A stretch of DNA of 18,567 nucleotides from Clostridium sp. AF27-2AA (GTDB lineage: Bacteria; Bacillota; Clostridia; Lachnospirales; Lachnospiraceae), in assembly GCF_003478505.1 (NCBI RefSeq), contig NZ_QUFI01000050.1, positions 1-18,567 on the forward strand, given 5' to 3'. Positions 8,031 through 16,188 of the stretch are shown here, piece after piece. The notes below the pieces were generated by a model that saw only the letters and a list, made by a program, of their open reading frames with translations, ran no database searches and had not been told where the DNA came from. Positions within the stretch are counted from its first letter, which is position 1; every line of letters starts with the position of its first letter. Both the position numbers and the translations under genes were made by a program.

Positions 8031-9074
8031 ATGAAGGAAAACAAATTACAAACCGTAGGCGCAGTCGCCGGATACATCCTCTCAGGGGGAAAGAACACAC
8101 GCATGGAGGGACAGAAAAAACTGTTCCTCCACTATGGCGGTGCAACCTTCTGTCAGAGGATTTTACATGCCTGTGACTGTCTGCCTGCGGTTTATTTGTC
8201 TGTAGACAAAAAAGAACCCTATGAAGAAGCCGGTCTGCCCATGGTAGAGGACCGGTGGAGGGAAATCGGACCGATCGGAGGGATTGCCTCCGGGCTGGTC
8301 TCCTGTGAAGAAGACGCACTTCTGGTGATGGCCTGTGACATACCAATGATCGATACGGAATCGGTGCAGAGGCTACTTGATACATACCGTGAAAATACTT
8401 CCGTCATCCTTGCAGCGGAACAGAACGGACGAATTCATCCGTTATTCGGAATCTATCCGAAGCATGTACTTCCTGTGGCAATGCAGATGATCCGGGAGGG
8501 TGATTACCGCATGATGCATCTGCTAGAACGGGCCGGCTACCGAACACTGGAGCTTGGAAAACACAGCCTGGCATTGGAAAATATTAACAGTACCGTGGAT
8601 TACCGGACTCTGGAAACAGGACCGCGTCCGTTTGTTTTTGCTGTCAGCGGCTGGAAAAACAGCGGAAAAACCACAATGATCACCCGGCTTGTGCCGGAGC
8701 TGGTGAGGCGCGGATACAAGGTGGCAGTTATTAAGCATGATGGCCATGATTTTGAGAGTGATGTGCCGGGAACGGACAGCTACCGTCATCAGAAGGCCGG
8801 GGCTTACGGTACGGCAGTATTTTCCGATCACAGGTTTCTGATCACGAAGGAATACCAGGGGATTACAGAACGGGAGCTGTTTGCTGCATTTCCGGAAGCA
8901 GATATCATTCTGATCGAAGGCCTGAAGAACAGTCCGTATCCGAAATATTTCTGCCGATATCCGGAGCAGCCATTGATTTCGGCAGAAAAACTGGCAGATG
9001 AAATTGAAAAATATATATGTACCTATTCGCCCGGGAACAGTACCGATAGTGTCAAAAACAGGAGCGACAGGTAA
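8031..9074 (+). CDS. mobAB: MobA-MobB fusion, molybdenum cofactor guanylyltransferase
   Basis: The protein has 347 residues and two domains. Residues about 12-195 are MobA, which links GMP to molybdopterin. It shows the nucleotide loop LSGGKNTRM (17-25) with the following KK, GPIGGIASGL (80-89), the metal-site ACDIP (101-105) and the terminal NINSTVDY (184-191). Residues about 200-347 are MobB, a P-loop GTPase with GWKNSGKTT (207-215), the IKHDGHDF segment (234-241) and IILIEGLKNS (292-301). The ATG is one nt after the glyS stop and lacks a strong ribosome-binding site, so translation is probably coupled to glyS. No other cofactor genes or molybdoenzymes are in the window. The last 20 or so residues are polar and show no recognised motif. 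Confidence 0.92.
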   Translation: MKENKLQTVGAVAGYILSGGKNTRMEGQKKLFLHYGGATFCQRILHACDCLPAVYLSVDKKEPYEEAGLPMVEDRWREIGPIGGIASGLVSCEEDALLVMACDIPMIDTESVQRLLDTYRENTSVILAAEQNGRIHPLFGIYPKHVLPVAMQMIREGDYRMMHLLERAGYRTLELGKHSLALENINSTVDYRTLETGPRPFVFAVSGWKNSGKTTMITRLVPELVRRGYKVAVIKHDGHDFESDVPGTDSYRHQKAGAYGTAVFSDHRFLITKEYQGITERELFAAFPEADIILIEGLKNSPYPKYFCRYPEQPLISAEKLADEIEKYICTYSPGNSTDSVKNRSDR

Positions 9075-9131
9075 ATCGGAAATAGAAAGTGCAGCCGGAA
9101 TACTCAGATTCGTCAAAATGGCAAATTATAT

Positions 9132-9147
9132 ATTCGTATATACGAAT
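9132..9147. promoter_or_regulatory. 16-bp perfect palindrome, possible operator upstream of ppdK
   Basis: ATTCGTATATACGAAT is a perfect dyad in an AT-rich gap, centred about 115 bp upstream of the ppdK -10. It could be a transcription-factor site or part of an undetected promoter. It does not match the Rex box or the catabolite-responsive element that I know. Confidence 0.4.
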
Positions 9148-9234
9148 TTACATCGCATATGTGAAAATAACGAAGAATCGACAAAAATTTACGAGTTTTT
9201 GCTAAAAAATATACAAAAACAACACGGAAAAACC

Positions 9235-9262
9235 TTTACTCCTGAAAAAAATATGGTATACT
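9235..9262 (+). promoter_or_regulatory. Extended -10 promoter of ppdK
   Basis: TTTACT (9235-9240) is separated by 16 nt from TATACT (9257-9262), which is preceded by the extended -10 element TGG (9254-9256). Transcription would begin near 9269, giving a leader of about 95 nt. Confidence 0.65.
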
Positions 9263-9323
9263 TATACCAGACCGTCGAAGGAAGCTTTTTTGTGCAAAAA
9301 CTATACAAGACGGAGCTTAAACC

Positions 9324-9341
9324 ACAGACAAAAAAGTCTGT
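9324..9341 (+). other. Small leader hairpin before the ppdK ribosome-binding site
   Basis: ACAGAC and GTCTGT form a perfect 6-bp stem around an A6 loop, nine nt before GGAGG (9351-9355). It may stabilise the transcript 5' end or tune initiation; no specific role is shown. Confidence 0.4.
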
Positions 9342-9363
9342 ACATGTTGAGGAGGATAAACCA

Positions 9364-11991
9364 ATGGCTAAAAAGTGGGTGTACTTATTTACAGAGGGTG
9401 ACGCTACCATGAGAAATCTTCTCGGTGGTAAAGGCGCAAACCTGGCTGAGATGACGAATATCGGTCTTCCGGTACCGCAGGGCTTTACCATTACAACGGA
9501 GGCCTGCACACAGTACTACGAGGACGGCCGCGAGATCAACGATGAGATCCAGGGCCAGATCAACGAGTATATCGCAAAGATGGAAGAGATTACCGGAAAG
9601 AAATTCGGCGATCTTGAGAACCCGCTGCTGGTTTCCGTACGTTCCGGCGCACGTGCTTCCATGCCTGGTATGATGGATACCATCTTAAACCTGGGCTTAA
9701 ACGAAGCTGTAGTTAACGTAATCGCTGAGAAGTCCAACAACCCGCGCTGGGCATGGGACTGCTACAGAAGATTCATTCAGATGTATTCCGACGTTGTAAT
9801 GGAAGTCGGCAAGAAATATTTTGAGGCTCTCATCGATGAGATGAAAGAGAAGAAAGGCGTGAAGCTTGACGTTGAGCTTGACGCAGATGATTTAAAAGAG
9901 CTGGCTAACCAGTTCAAGGCTGAGTACAAGAACAAGATCGGCGTAGATTTCCCGGATGATCCGAAGGAACAGTTAATGGGCGCAATCAAAGCCGTATTCC
10001 GTTCCTGGGACAACCCGCGTGCAAACGTTTACCGCCGCGACAACGACATCCCGTACTCCTGGGGTACTGCTGTAAACGTACAGTCCATGGCATTTGGTAA
10101 CATGGGTGATGACTGTGGTACCGGTGTTGCGTTTACCCGTGACCCGGCAACCGGCGCGAAGGGCCTGTTCGGTGAGTTCTTAACCAACGCACAGGGCGAG
10201 GACGTTGTAGCTGGTGTCCGCACTCCAATGCACATTCAGGAGATGGCTGAGAAATTCCCGGAGGCATTCGCCGATTTCGAAAAAGTATGTAAGACTCTGG
10301 AAGATCATTACAGAGATATGCAGGATATGGAGTTCACTGTTGAGCATGGCAAACTGTACATGCTGCAGACCCGTAATGGTAAGAGAACCGCTCAGGCTGC
10401 ATTAAAGATCGCATGTGACCTGGTAGACGAGGGCATGAGAACTCCGGAAGAGGCAGTTGCCATGATCGATCCGCGTAACCTGGATTCCTTACTGCATCCG
10501 ACCTTCGACCAGAAGGCATTAAAGGCAGCTACCCCGATCGCAAAGGCATTGGGCGCAGCACCTGGCGCAGCTTGTGGTAAGATCGTCTTCACCGCAGATG
10601 ACGCTGTAGAATGGGCGGCAAGAGGCGAGAAAGTCGTTCTGGTACGTCTTGAGACCTCTCCGGAAGATATTACCGGTATGAAGGCTTCCCAGGGTATCTT
10701 AACCGTTCGTGGTGGCATGACCTCCCACGCAGCAGTTGTTGCGCGTGGCATGGGCGCTTGCTGTGTAGCAGGCTGCGGCGACATCGTTATGGATGAAGCA
10801 AACAAGAAATTCACTCTGGCTGGCAAAGAGTACCATGAGGGTGATGTCATCTCCTTTGATGGTTCTACCGGCTGTGTATATGACGGAGCAATCCCGACTG
10901 TAGAAGCAACCATCGCTGGTGAGTTCGGACGTATCATGGCATGGGCTGATGAGTACAGAACCATGGGCGTTCGTACCAACGCAGATACCCCGCACGACGC
11001 ACAGAAGGCTCGTGAGCTTGGCGCAGAGGGCATTGGCCTTTGCCGTACCGAGCATATGTTCTTCGAGGGTGATCGTATCGACGCATTCCGTGAGATGATC
11101 TGCTCTGATACTGTAGAAGAAAGAGAAGAAGCTCTGGAGAAGATCCTTCCGTTACAGCAGGGCGATTTCGAACAGCTCTACGAGGCTATGGAGGGCAACC
11201 CTGTAACCATCCGTTTCCTGGATCCGCCGTTACATGAGTTCGTTCCGACCGAGGAAGCTGACATTGAGAAGCTGGCTAAGGCAAAAGGAAAGACCGTTGC
11301 AGAAATCAAGGCAATCTGCGAGTCTCTGCATGAGTTCAACCCGATGATGGGTCATCGTGGATGCCGTCTGGCTGTTACCTACCCGGAGATTGCAGTAATG
11401 CAGACCAAGGCTGTTATCCGCGCAGCAATCAACGTAAAGAAAGCTCATCCGGATTGGAACATCGTTCCGGAGATTATGATCCCGCTTATCGGCGATATCA
11501 AAGAGTTAAAATACTGCAAGAAGACTGTTGTTGAGACTGCAGACGCAGAGATTGCAGCAGCTGGTTCTGATCTGAAGTACCATGTAGGTACCATGATCGA
11601 GATCCCGAGAGCAGCTCTGACTGCAGACGAGATTGCGAAAGAGGCTGACTTCTTCTGCTTCGGTACCAACGACCTGACCCAGATGACCTTTGGATTCTCC
11701 CGTGATGATGCAGGCAAGTTCTTAGGCGCTTACTACGATGCTAAGATTTACGAGAACGATCCGTTCGCAAAACTGGATCAGACTGGTGTCGGCAAACTCA
11801 TGGAGATGGCTATCAAGCTTGGCAAGGCATCCAATCCGGATCTGCATATCGGTATCTGCGGCGAGCACGGCGGAGATCCGTCTTCCGTAGAATTCTGCAA
11901 CAAGATCGGTCTGGATTATGTATCCTGCTCACCGTACCGCGTTCCGATCGCAAGACTGGCCGCAGCACAGGCAGCAATTGCCCAGAAGTAA
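9364..11991 (+). CDS. ppdK: Pyruvate, phosphate dikinase
   Basis: The enzyme interconverts pyruvate, ATP and phosphate with PEP, AMP and pyrophosphate, a central step in pyrophosphate-based anaerobic glycolysis. It has 875 residues from the ATG at 9364. The ATP-grasp domain starts at GGKGANLAEM (21-30), with VSVRSGARASMPGMMDT near 90-106. The swivelling domain carries the phosphorylated H455 in GGMTSHAAVVARG, the same number as in C. symbiosum PPDK. The C-terminal PEP/pyruvate barrel has GLCRTEHMFF and the acid/base Cys in GICGEHGGDP. The start is fixed by GGAGG eight nt upstream. The frame stays open for 122 codons further upstream, but the promoter lies inside that stretch, so it is not coding here. 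Codon bias suggests very high expression. It appears monocistronic, with its own promoter and terminator. Confidence 0.98.
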   Translation: MAKKWVYLFTEGDATMRNLLGGKGANLAEMTNIGLPVPQGFTITTEACTQYYEDGREINDEIQGQINEYIAKMEEITGKKFGDLENPLLVSVRSGARASMPGMMDTILNLGLNEAVVNVIAEKSNNPRWAWDCYRRFIQMYSDVVMEVGKKYFEALIDEMKEKKGVKLDVELDADDLKELANQFKAEYKNKIGVDFPDDPKEQLMGAIKAVFRSWDNPRANVYRRDNDIPYSWGTAVNVQSMAFGNMGDDCGTGVAFTRDPATGAKGLFGEFLTNAQGEDVVAGVRTPMHIQEMAEKFPEAFADFEKVCKTLEDHYRDMQDMEFTVEHGKLYMLQTRNGKRTAQAALKIACDLVDEGMRTPEEAVAMIDPRNLDSLLHPTFDQKALKAATPIAKALGAAPGAACGKIVFTADDAVEWAARGEKVVLVRLETSPEDITGMKASQGILTVRGGMTSHAAVVARGMGACCVAGCGDIVMDEANKKFTLAGKEYHEGDVISFDGSTGCVYDGAIPTVEATIAGEFGRIMAWADEYRTMGVRTNADTPHDAQKARELGAEGIGLCRTEHMFFEGDRIDAFREMICSDTVEEREEALEKILPLQQGDFEQLYEAMEGNPVTIRFLDPPLHEFVPTEEADIEKLAKAKGKTVAEIKAICESLHEFNPMMGHRGCRLAVTYPEIAVMQTKAVIRAAINVKKAHPDWNIVPEIMIPLIGDIKELKYCKKTVVETADAEIAAAGSDLKYHVGTMIEIPRAALTADEIAKEADFFCFGTNDLTQMTFGFSRDDAGKFLGAYYDAKIYENDPFAKLDQTGVGKLMEMAIKLGKASNPDLHIGICGEHGGDPSSVEFCNKIGLDYVSCSPYRVPIARLAAAQAAIAQK

Positions 11992-12017
11992 TTTGTAATA
12001 GAAAATCGTAATATTCG

Positions 12018-12052
12018 GAAGCCGCGCATGAAAATCATGTGCGGCTTCTTTT
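12018..12052 (+). terminator. Rho-independent terminator of ppdK
   Basis: A 14-bp stem (12018-12031 with 12035-12048, arms GAAGCCGCGCATGA / TCATGTGCGGCTTC, one G-U pair) has an AAA loop and is followed by TTTT. It starts 26 nt after the ppdK stop. Confidence 0.92.
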
Positions 12053-12073
12053 GTGTATATATGCCATTTATAG

Positions 12074-12102
12074 TGGAAAACCGATAAATTTTATGCTACA
12101 CT
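12074..12102 (+). promoter_or_regulatory. Extended -10 promoter of the Hpt/c-di-GMP unit
   Basis: TGGAAA (12074-12079), a 17-nt spacer and TACACT (12097-12102) preceded by TGC (12094-12096) form a plausible extended -10 promoter. The leader, about 65 nt long, contains a small hairpin TTACTG/CAGTAA (12117-12122 with 12131-12136). Confidence 0.55.
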
Positions 12103-12172
12103 GAAGATATATGCCGTTACTGAGAAAAAACAGTAATTACAAATACATAATGAATAGTCAGGGGAAAGAATA

Positions 12173-12529
12173 ATGAATACAAAAGAGTGTTATGAAAAAA
12201 TCGGGTCCAATTATGAAAGTGTATTAAGCAGATTTGGCAATGAGGCGCTGGTAAAGCGTTTTGCGCTGAAGTTTCTAAAAGATCCGAGCTATGCGGAATT
12301 AAGGGAGGCTCTGGAGGCACGTGACGCAGAGCGCGCATTCCGTGCGGCCCACACCTTAAAGGGTGTATGCTTAAACCTTGGCTTTGATCGCCTGTATGAA
12401 ATCAGTGCAGCACTGACAGAAGATCTCAGAGGAAGAGATATTACCGGCGGAGACCGATTATTTCAGGAACTTACCGTATGTTATGAGCAGTTAACAGAGG
12501 CAATTCGTGAGCTGGAAGCGGAGGCTTAA
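12173..12529 (+). CDS. Free-standing histidine phosphotransfer (Hpt) protein
   Basis: The protein has 118 residues and is all-helical in pattern. The phosphorylatable histidine is H60 in AAHTLKGVCLNLGF, the classic Hpt signature (HxLKG). There is no kinase, receiver or membrane segment. Hpt proteins relay phosphoryl groups between a hybrid kinase receiver and a response regulator. The next gene, 6 nt downstream, carries a receiver domain and is the obvious partner. No histidine kinase is in the window, so the phosphoryl source must be elsewhere. AGGGGAAAG supports the start. If the receiver partner is not phosphorylatable, the pair could instead act by docking. Confidence 0.88.
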   Translation: MNTKECYEKIGSNYESVLSRFGNEALVKRFALKFLKDPSYAELREALEARDAERAFRAAHTLKGVCLNLGFDRLYEISAALTEDLRGRDITGGDRLFQELTVCYEQLTEAIRELEAEA

Positions 12530-12535
12530 TCCATA

Positions 12536-14509
12536 ATGAATTTACGCGATAAACTGACAAGACAGCAGGTAGAGGAACGGATGGAGCTTTACCGGGAAGT
12601 ATTCACCACCGTACGTCTTCTGGATGTCTTTGATCTTCGCCTGGCTGGGGAATATGAAAGAAAAGAAAATCACGCTGGTGAAGGGAACCATTGTTATTGC
12701 TATGACTACTGGGAGAAAAACCAGCCCTGTGAAAACTGTATTTCCAGACAAGTTTATCAGGACCGGATTCAACGGACGAAACTGGAATATAAGGGGGATG
12801 AGCTTTATGAGGTGACAGCCCGTTATATTGAGGTAGATGGAAAGCCCTATGTTATGGAGCTGGTGCGCCATATGGATTGCAGCTGCCTGTTGGATGCCAA
12901 GGGATCTGACAACCTTCTGGAACATCTGACAAGCTACCATGATGAATTATATATTGATGCACTGACTGGTGCCTACGACCGCCGTTATTATGAGGATAAG
13001 ATCAAGACCTCTGTGCAGAAGGGCGGCATAGCCATGATCGACCTGGATGATTTCAAGCTTTACAACGATACCTGTGGTCATGATGCCGGTGACGCGGTGC
13101 TGAAAACACTGGTGATGATAATCCGGGGCTGCGTACGGGATGAGGATTCCCTGATCCGCTATGGCGGTGATGAATTTCTGCTTCTCATGCCGGAAATCAG
13201 CCGGGACGAGTTTGAAAAATGTCTGAAACACACGAAACAGAAAATCAATGAAGCAGATGTACCTGGGTACACGAGCCTGCATCTTTCTGTCAGCGTGGGA
13301 GGCGTGATGCTGAATGGAACAGAGACGGTTGATGATGCGGCCATCCGGGCAGACAAGCTGATGTATCAGGCGAAAAACCGCAAAAATATGGTGGTGACAG
13401 CCGGAACGGAACAGGAAGCCAGCACGCAGAGCCAGGAACTGGAAGATCAGGAAAACATCAAGCAGCAGATCCTGATTGTAGATGACTCTGAACTGAACAG
13501 AGAAATTTTGTCTGAGATGCTGCATTCGGATTTCCGCATTCTTGAGGCAGAAAACGGAGAACAGTGTGTTGCCACGCTGGAGCAGTACGGCACTGGAATT
13601 GCGCTGATCCTACTGGATATCGTCATGCCGGGCATGAACGGATTTGAGGTGCTGGAATATATGACCCGGAACCACTGGATCGAAGAGGTACCGGTTATCA
13701 TGATCTCCAGTGAAAATTCGGAGCCTTACATTCGAAAAGCCTATGAGCTTGGCGTGTCCGACTACATCAGCCGGCCGTTCGATGCCAAGGTGGTGTTTCA
13801 GCGTGTCTTTAACACCATCAAACTTTACACAAAGCAGCGCCGTCTCATTAAGATGGTCACGAACCAGATTTATGAGAAAGAGAAGAATAACCGGGTTATG
13901 GTTGGTATTTTGAGCCAGATCATGGAATTTCGTAACGGGGAAAGCGGGCTGCATGTATCCCATATCAACCGCCTGACAGATCTTCTGCTGGAACGTCTGG
14001 TGCAGAAGACGGGACAGTACCATCTGTCCAGATCCGACCGGGAACTGATTGCGACAGCATCAGCGCTTCACGATATCGGTAAGATTGGTATCGACGAGAA
14101 AATTCTGAACAAGCCGGGACGGCTGACACCGGAAGAGTTTGAGATCATGAAGACCCATACTGTGATAGGCGCGGCCATGTTAAAGCATCTGACGGCGTAC
14201 CAGGATGAAGCCATTGTAAAGATCGCATACCAGATCTGCCGATGGCATCACGAGCGCTATGATGGAAATGGTTATCCAGATGGCTTGAAGGGAGAAGATA
14301 TCCCGATTGCTGCGCAGGTAGTTTCCATTGTAGACGTGTATGATGCACTGGTGAGTCCCCGAGTATACAAGAAAGCATTTCCACATGAGCAGGCCATGCA
14401 TATGATCATGAACGGAGAGTGTGGTGTATTTAATCCACTGCTTCTGGAATGCCTGAAAGAGATTCAGGACCAAATCCGGGCGCATGACGTGACGCCGCAG
14501 GAAAACTGA
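12536..14509 (+). CDS. PAS-GGDEF-REC-HD-GYP bifunctional cyclic-di-GMP signalling protein
   Basis: The protein has 657 residues with four regions and no membrane segment. A PAS-like N terminus (about 12-125) has clustered cysteines C53, C55, C65, C68, C115 and C117, suggesting a metal or redox sensor. A diguanylate cyclase domain (about 138-290) has an intact GGDEF (210-214), and an RxxD inhibitory site (R201-D204) five residues before it. A receiver domain (about 310-430) has acidic pair D316/D317 and phosphoacceptor D361 in LLLDIVMPGMNGF, but the usual Lys is Arg (R413 in SRPFDA). An HD-GYP phosphodiesterase domain (about 450-650) has H512-D513, HHE (571-573) and GYP (579-581). All catalytic signatures look intact, so it may both make and degrade c-di-GMP. 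GGAGG lies 11 nt upstream of the ATG. The Hpt gene just upstream suggests phosphorelay control. Confidence 0.93.
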   Translation: MNLRDKLTRQQVEERMELYREVFTTVRLLDVFDLRLAGEYERKENHAGEGNHCYCYDYWEKNQPCENCISRQVYQDRIQRTKLEYKGDELYEVTARYIEVDGKPYVMELVRHMDCSCLLDAKGSDNLLEHLTSYHDELYIDALTGAYDRRYYEDKIKTSVQKGGIAMIDLDDFKLYNDTCGHDAGDAVLKTLVMIIRGCVRDEDSLIRYGGDEFLLLMPEISRDEFEKCLKHTKQKINEADVPGYTSLHLSVSVGGVMLNGTETVDDAAIRADKLMYQAKNRKNMVVTAGTEQEASTQSQELEDQENIKQQILIVDDSELNREILSEMLHSDFRILEAENGEQCVATLEQYGTGIALILLDIVMPGMNGFEVLEYMTRNHWIEEVPVIMISSENSEPYIRKAYELGVSDYISRPFDAKVVFQRVFNTIKLYTKQRRLIKMVTNQIYEKEKNNRVMVGILSQIMEFRNGESGLHVSHINRLTDLLLERLVQKTGQYHLSRSDRELIATASALHDIGKIGIDEKILNKPGRLTPEEFEIMKTHTVIGAAMLKHLTAYQDEAIVKIAYQICRWHHERYDGNGYPDGLKGEDIPIAAQVVSIVDVYDALVSPRVYKKAFPHEQAMHMIMNGECGVFNPLLLECLKEIQDQIRAHDVTPQEN

Positions 14510-14519
14510 AAAAATCAGC

Positions 14520-14569
14520 AAAAGGCTTTGCGCCGGAAAACGCATGTTTTTCAGATGCAGAGCCTTTTT
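14520..14569 (+). terminator. Rho-independent terminator after the c-di-GMP gene
   Basis: Arms AAAAGGCTTTGC (14520-14531) and GCAGAGCCTTTT (14557-14568) pair along 12 bp with one G-U, with a 25-nt loop and a run of five T ending at 14569. The A-run on the left arm could let it act in both directions, but no convergent gene exists here. Confidence 0.8.
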
Positions 14570-14571
14570 CG

Positions 14572-14600
14572 TTTACAATTTCTTTGCGGTATGTTATAAT
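14572..14600 (+). promoter_or_regulatory. Strong promoter of the carrier-MATE operon
   Basis: TTTACA (14572-14577), a 17-nt spacer and a perfect TATAAT (14595-14600), preceded by the extended element TGT (14592-14594). It begins within three nt of the preceding terminator's T-run. Confidence 0.82.
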
Positions 14601-14651
14601 TTTTTGTTGCGACACGTTAATTTTATCATTGAGAATGAAGAGGAACTACAA

Positions 14652-16163
14652 ATGGAGAAGAAAAAGAAGTTTCAGATGCCGCATACGTACATCATCATCT
14701 TTGGTGTAATTCTGTTTGCAGCGATCCTGACCATGTTTATCCCGCTGGGTAAATATGAGACAAAAGAAATCACCTACACCATGAACGGGGAAGAAAAGAC
14801 CAGAACCGTTCTGGATCCGGACAGCTTTGAGTATGTTCTGGATGAGAATGGAAACAAGGTGACGAAAGTTGCGCCGCTCTTCGGTACGGAAGATTTTGGC
14901 GGTCAGGGTATTTTAAACTATGTATTTGAGGGTATGACAACCGGTAATAAAAATGGTACCGCGGTCGGCATCATTGCATTTATCCTGGTTGTTGGAGGAT
15001 CATTTGGTATCGTGCTCAGGACCGGAGCCGTAGAGAGTGGAATCATGCGGGTTATCAGCATGACAAACGGCAAGGAGATTCTCCTGGTACCGATCCTCAC
15101 CGTGCTGTTTTCTCTGGGCGGCGCAGTGTTCGGTATGGGTGAGGAAGCCATTCCGTTCGTTATGATCCTGGTGCCGATGTTCATTGCCATGGGCTATGAC
15201 GCGGTAGTCGGCATCATGTGCAGCTACGTGGCAACCCAGATCGGTTTCGGTAGCTCCTGGCAGAACCCGTTCGGCCTGGCTGTGGCTCAGGGTATTGCAG
15301 GAATCCCGGTTATGTCTGGTGCCTGGTTCCGTATCCCGTTATGGATCATCTTTACCGGCCTGACCTGTGTGTTCACCATGCGCTATGCAGCAAAGGTAAA
15401 GAAGAACCCGAAGATTTCCGTTGCCTATGAGTCTGATCAGGAGTACCGTGAGGACTTCGCAAAGAATGGCAAAGAGGAGCTTCCGTTCACGCTTGGACAC
15501 AAGCTGGTACTGCTGACTATCGTTGCCTGCATGGTATGGACCATCTGGGGAGTTGTGACTCAGGGCTACTACATTCCGGAAATCGCATCCCAGTTCTTTG
15601 TTATGGGCCTTGTTTCCGGTATCATCGGACTCGTCTTCCATTTAAACGACATGCAGTTAAATGACATCCCGCGCGCGTTTGACCGTGGTGCCGCGGATCT
15701 TCTCGGCGCTGCCATGTGTGTCGGTATGGCACAGGGTATCATCATCATTCTGGGCGGAACCAGCGCAACCGATGGAACAGTACTGAACACCATTCTGTAT
15801 ACCATCAGCAACGGTATGAAGAATTTCCCGCCGGTGATCTCCGCATGGCTGATGTATGTATTCCAGTCCGTATTCAACTTCTTTGTTGTGTCCGGTTCCG
15901 GACAGGCAGCACTGACCATGCCGATCATGGCACCGCTTGCGGATCTGGTAGGCGTAGAACGTCAGGTTGCAGTTCTGTCTTACCAGCTTGGTGACGCATT
16001 CACTAACTTCATCGTTCCGACCAGCGGATGCCTGCTTGGCGCGCTGGCTGCAGCAAAACTGGAGTGGGGACAGTGGGCGAAGTTCCAGATCAAATTCCAG
16101 GCATTCCTGTTTGTATTTGCATCCATCGCAGTGGTTGCAGCTATGATGATCGGACTGTCTTAA
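14652..16163 (+). CDS. YfcC-family membrane carrier (C4-dicarboxylate/basic amino acid transporter superfamily)
   Basis: The protein has 503 residues and about a dozen hydrophobic segments. The N terminus (KKKKFQMPHTYIIIFGVILF) and the following FIPLGKYE are typical of YfcC/DcuC-type carriers. An extracytoplasmic polar insert of about 70 residues follows the first helix. Conserved glycine-rich membrane motifs include GGAVFGMGEEAIPF, QIGFGSSWQNPFGLA, VVSGSGQAALTMPI and FTNFIVPTSG; the last two are typical of the family's two re-entrant regions. Substrate cannot be read from the sequence: relatives include dicarboxylate, arginine/ornithine and peptide-like carriers. GAGGA seven nt before the ATG at 14652 fixes the start; a longer frame from 14544 runs through the terminator and promoter and is rejected. 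A MATE gene follows after 25 nt. Confidence 0.88.
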   Translation: MEKKKKFQMPHTYIIIFGVILFAAILTMFIPLGKYETKEITYTMNGEEKTRTVLDPDSFEYVLDENGNKVTKVAPLFGTEDFGGQGILNYVFEGMTTGNKNGTAVGIIAFILVVGGSFGIVLRTGAVESGIMRVISMTNGKEILLVPILTVLFSLGGAVFGMGEEAIPFVMILVPMFIAMGYDAVVGIMCSYVATQIGFGSSWQNPFGLAVAQGIAGIPVMSGAWFRIPLWIIFTGLTCVFTMRYAAKVKKNPKISVAYESDQEYREDFAKNGKEELPFTLGHKLVLLTIVACMVWTIWGVVTQGYYIPEIASQFFVMGLVSGIIGLVFHLNDMQLNDIPRAFDRGAADLLGAAMCVGMAQGIIIILGGTSATDGTVLNTILYTISNGMKNFPPVISAWLMYVFQSVFNFFVVSGSGQAALTMPIMAPLADLVGVERQVAVLSYQLGDAFTNFIVPTSGCLLGALAAAKLEWGQWAKFQIKFQAFLFVFASIAVVAAMMIGLS

Positions 16164-16188
16164 TCAGAAAGTGCAGGAGTAATTCAGC

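Noticed and set aside
8998..9363. Open frame extending ppdK by 122 codons upstream, overlapping the end of mobAB
   Set aside because: The ppdK promoter (9235-9262) lies inside it, a strong GGAGG precedes the ATG at 9364, and the protein from there already has the full family length.
10392..11033. 213-codon minus-strand open frame inside ppdK
   Set aside because: It is antisense to a strongly conserved, codon-biased gene and has Ser/Thr/Pro/Ala-rich composition typical of shadow frames.
12116..12137. GTTACTG...CAGTAAT mini-hairpin resembling the MITE ends
   Set aside because: It is only 7 bp with an A-rich loop and no flanking duplication. The resemblance to GTTACTGT is short enough to be chance.
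14544..14651. Upstream start for the YfcC-family carrier
   Set aside because: This stretch contains the preceding terminator arm and the gene's own promoter. The ATG at 14652 has a good ribosome-binding site and begins at the conserved N terminus.
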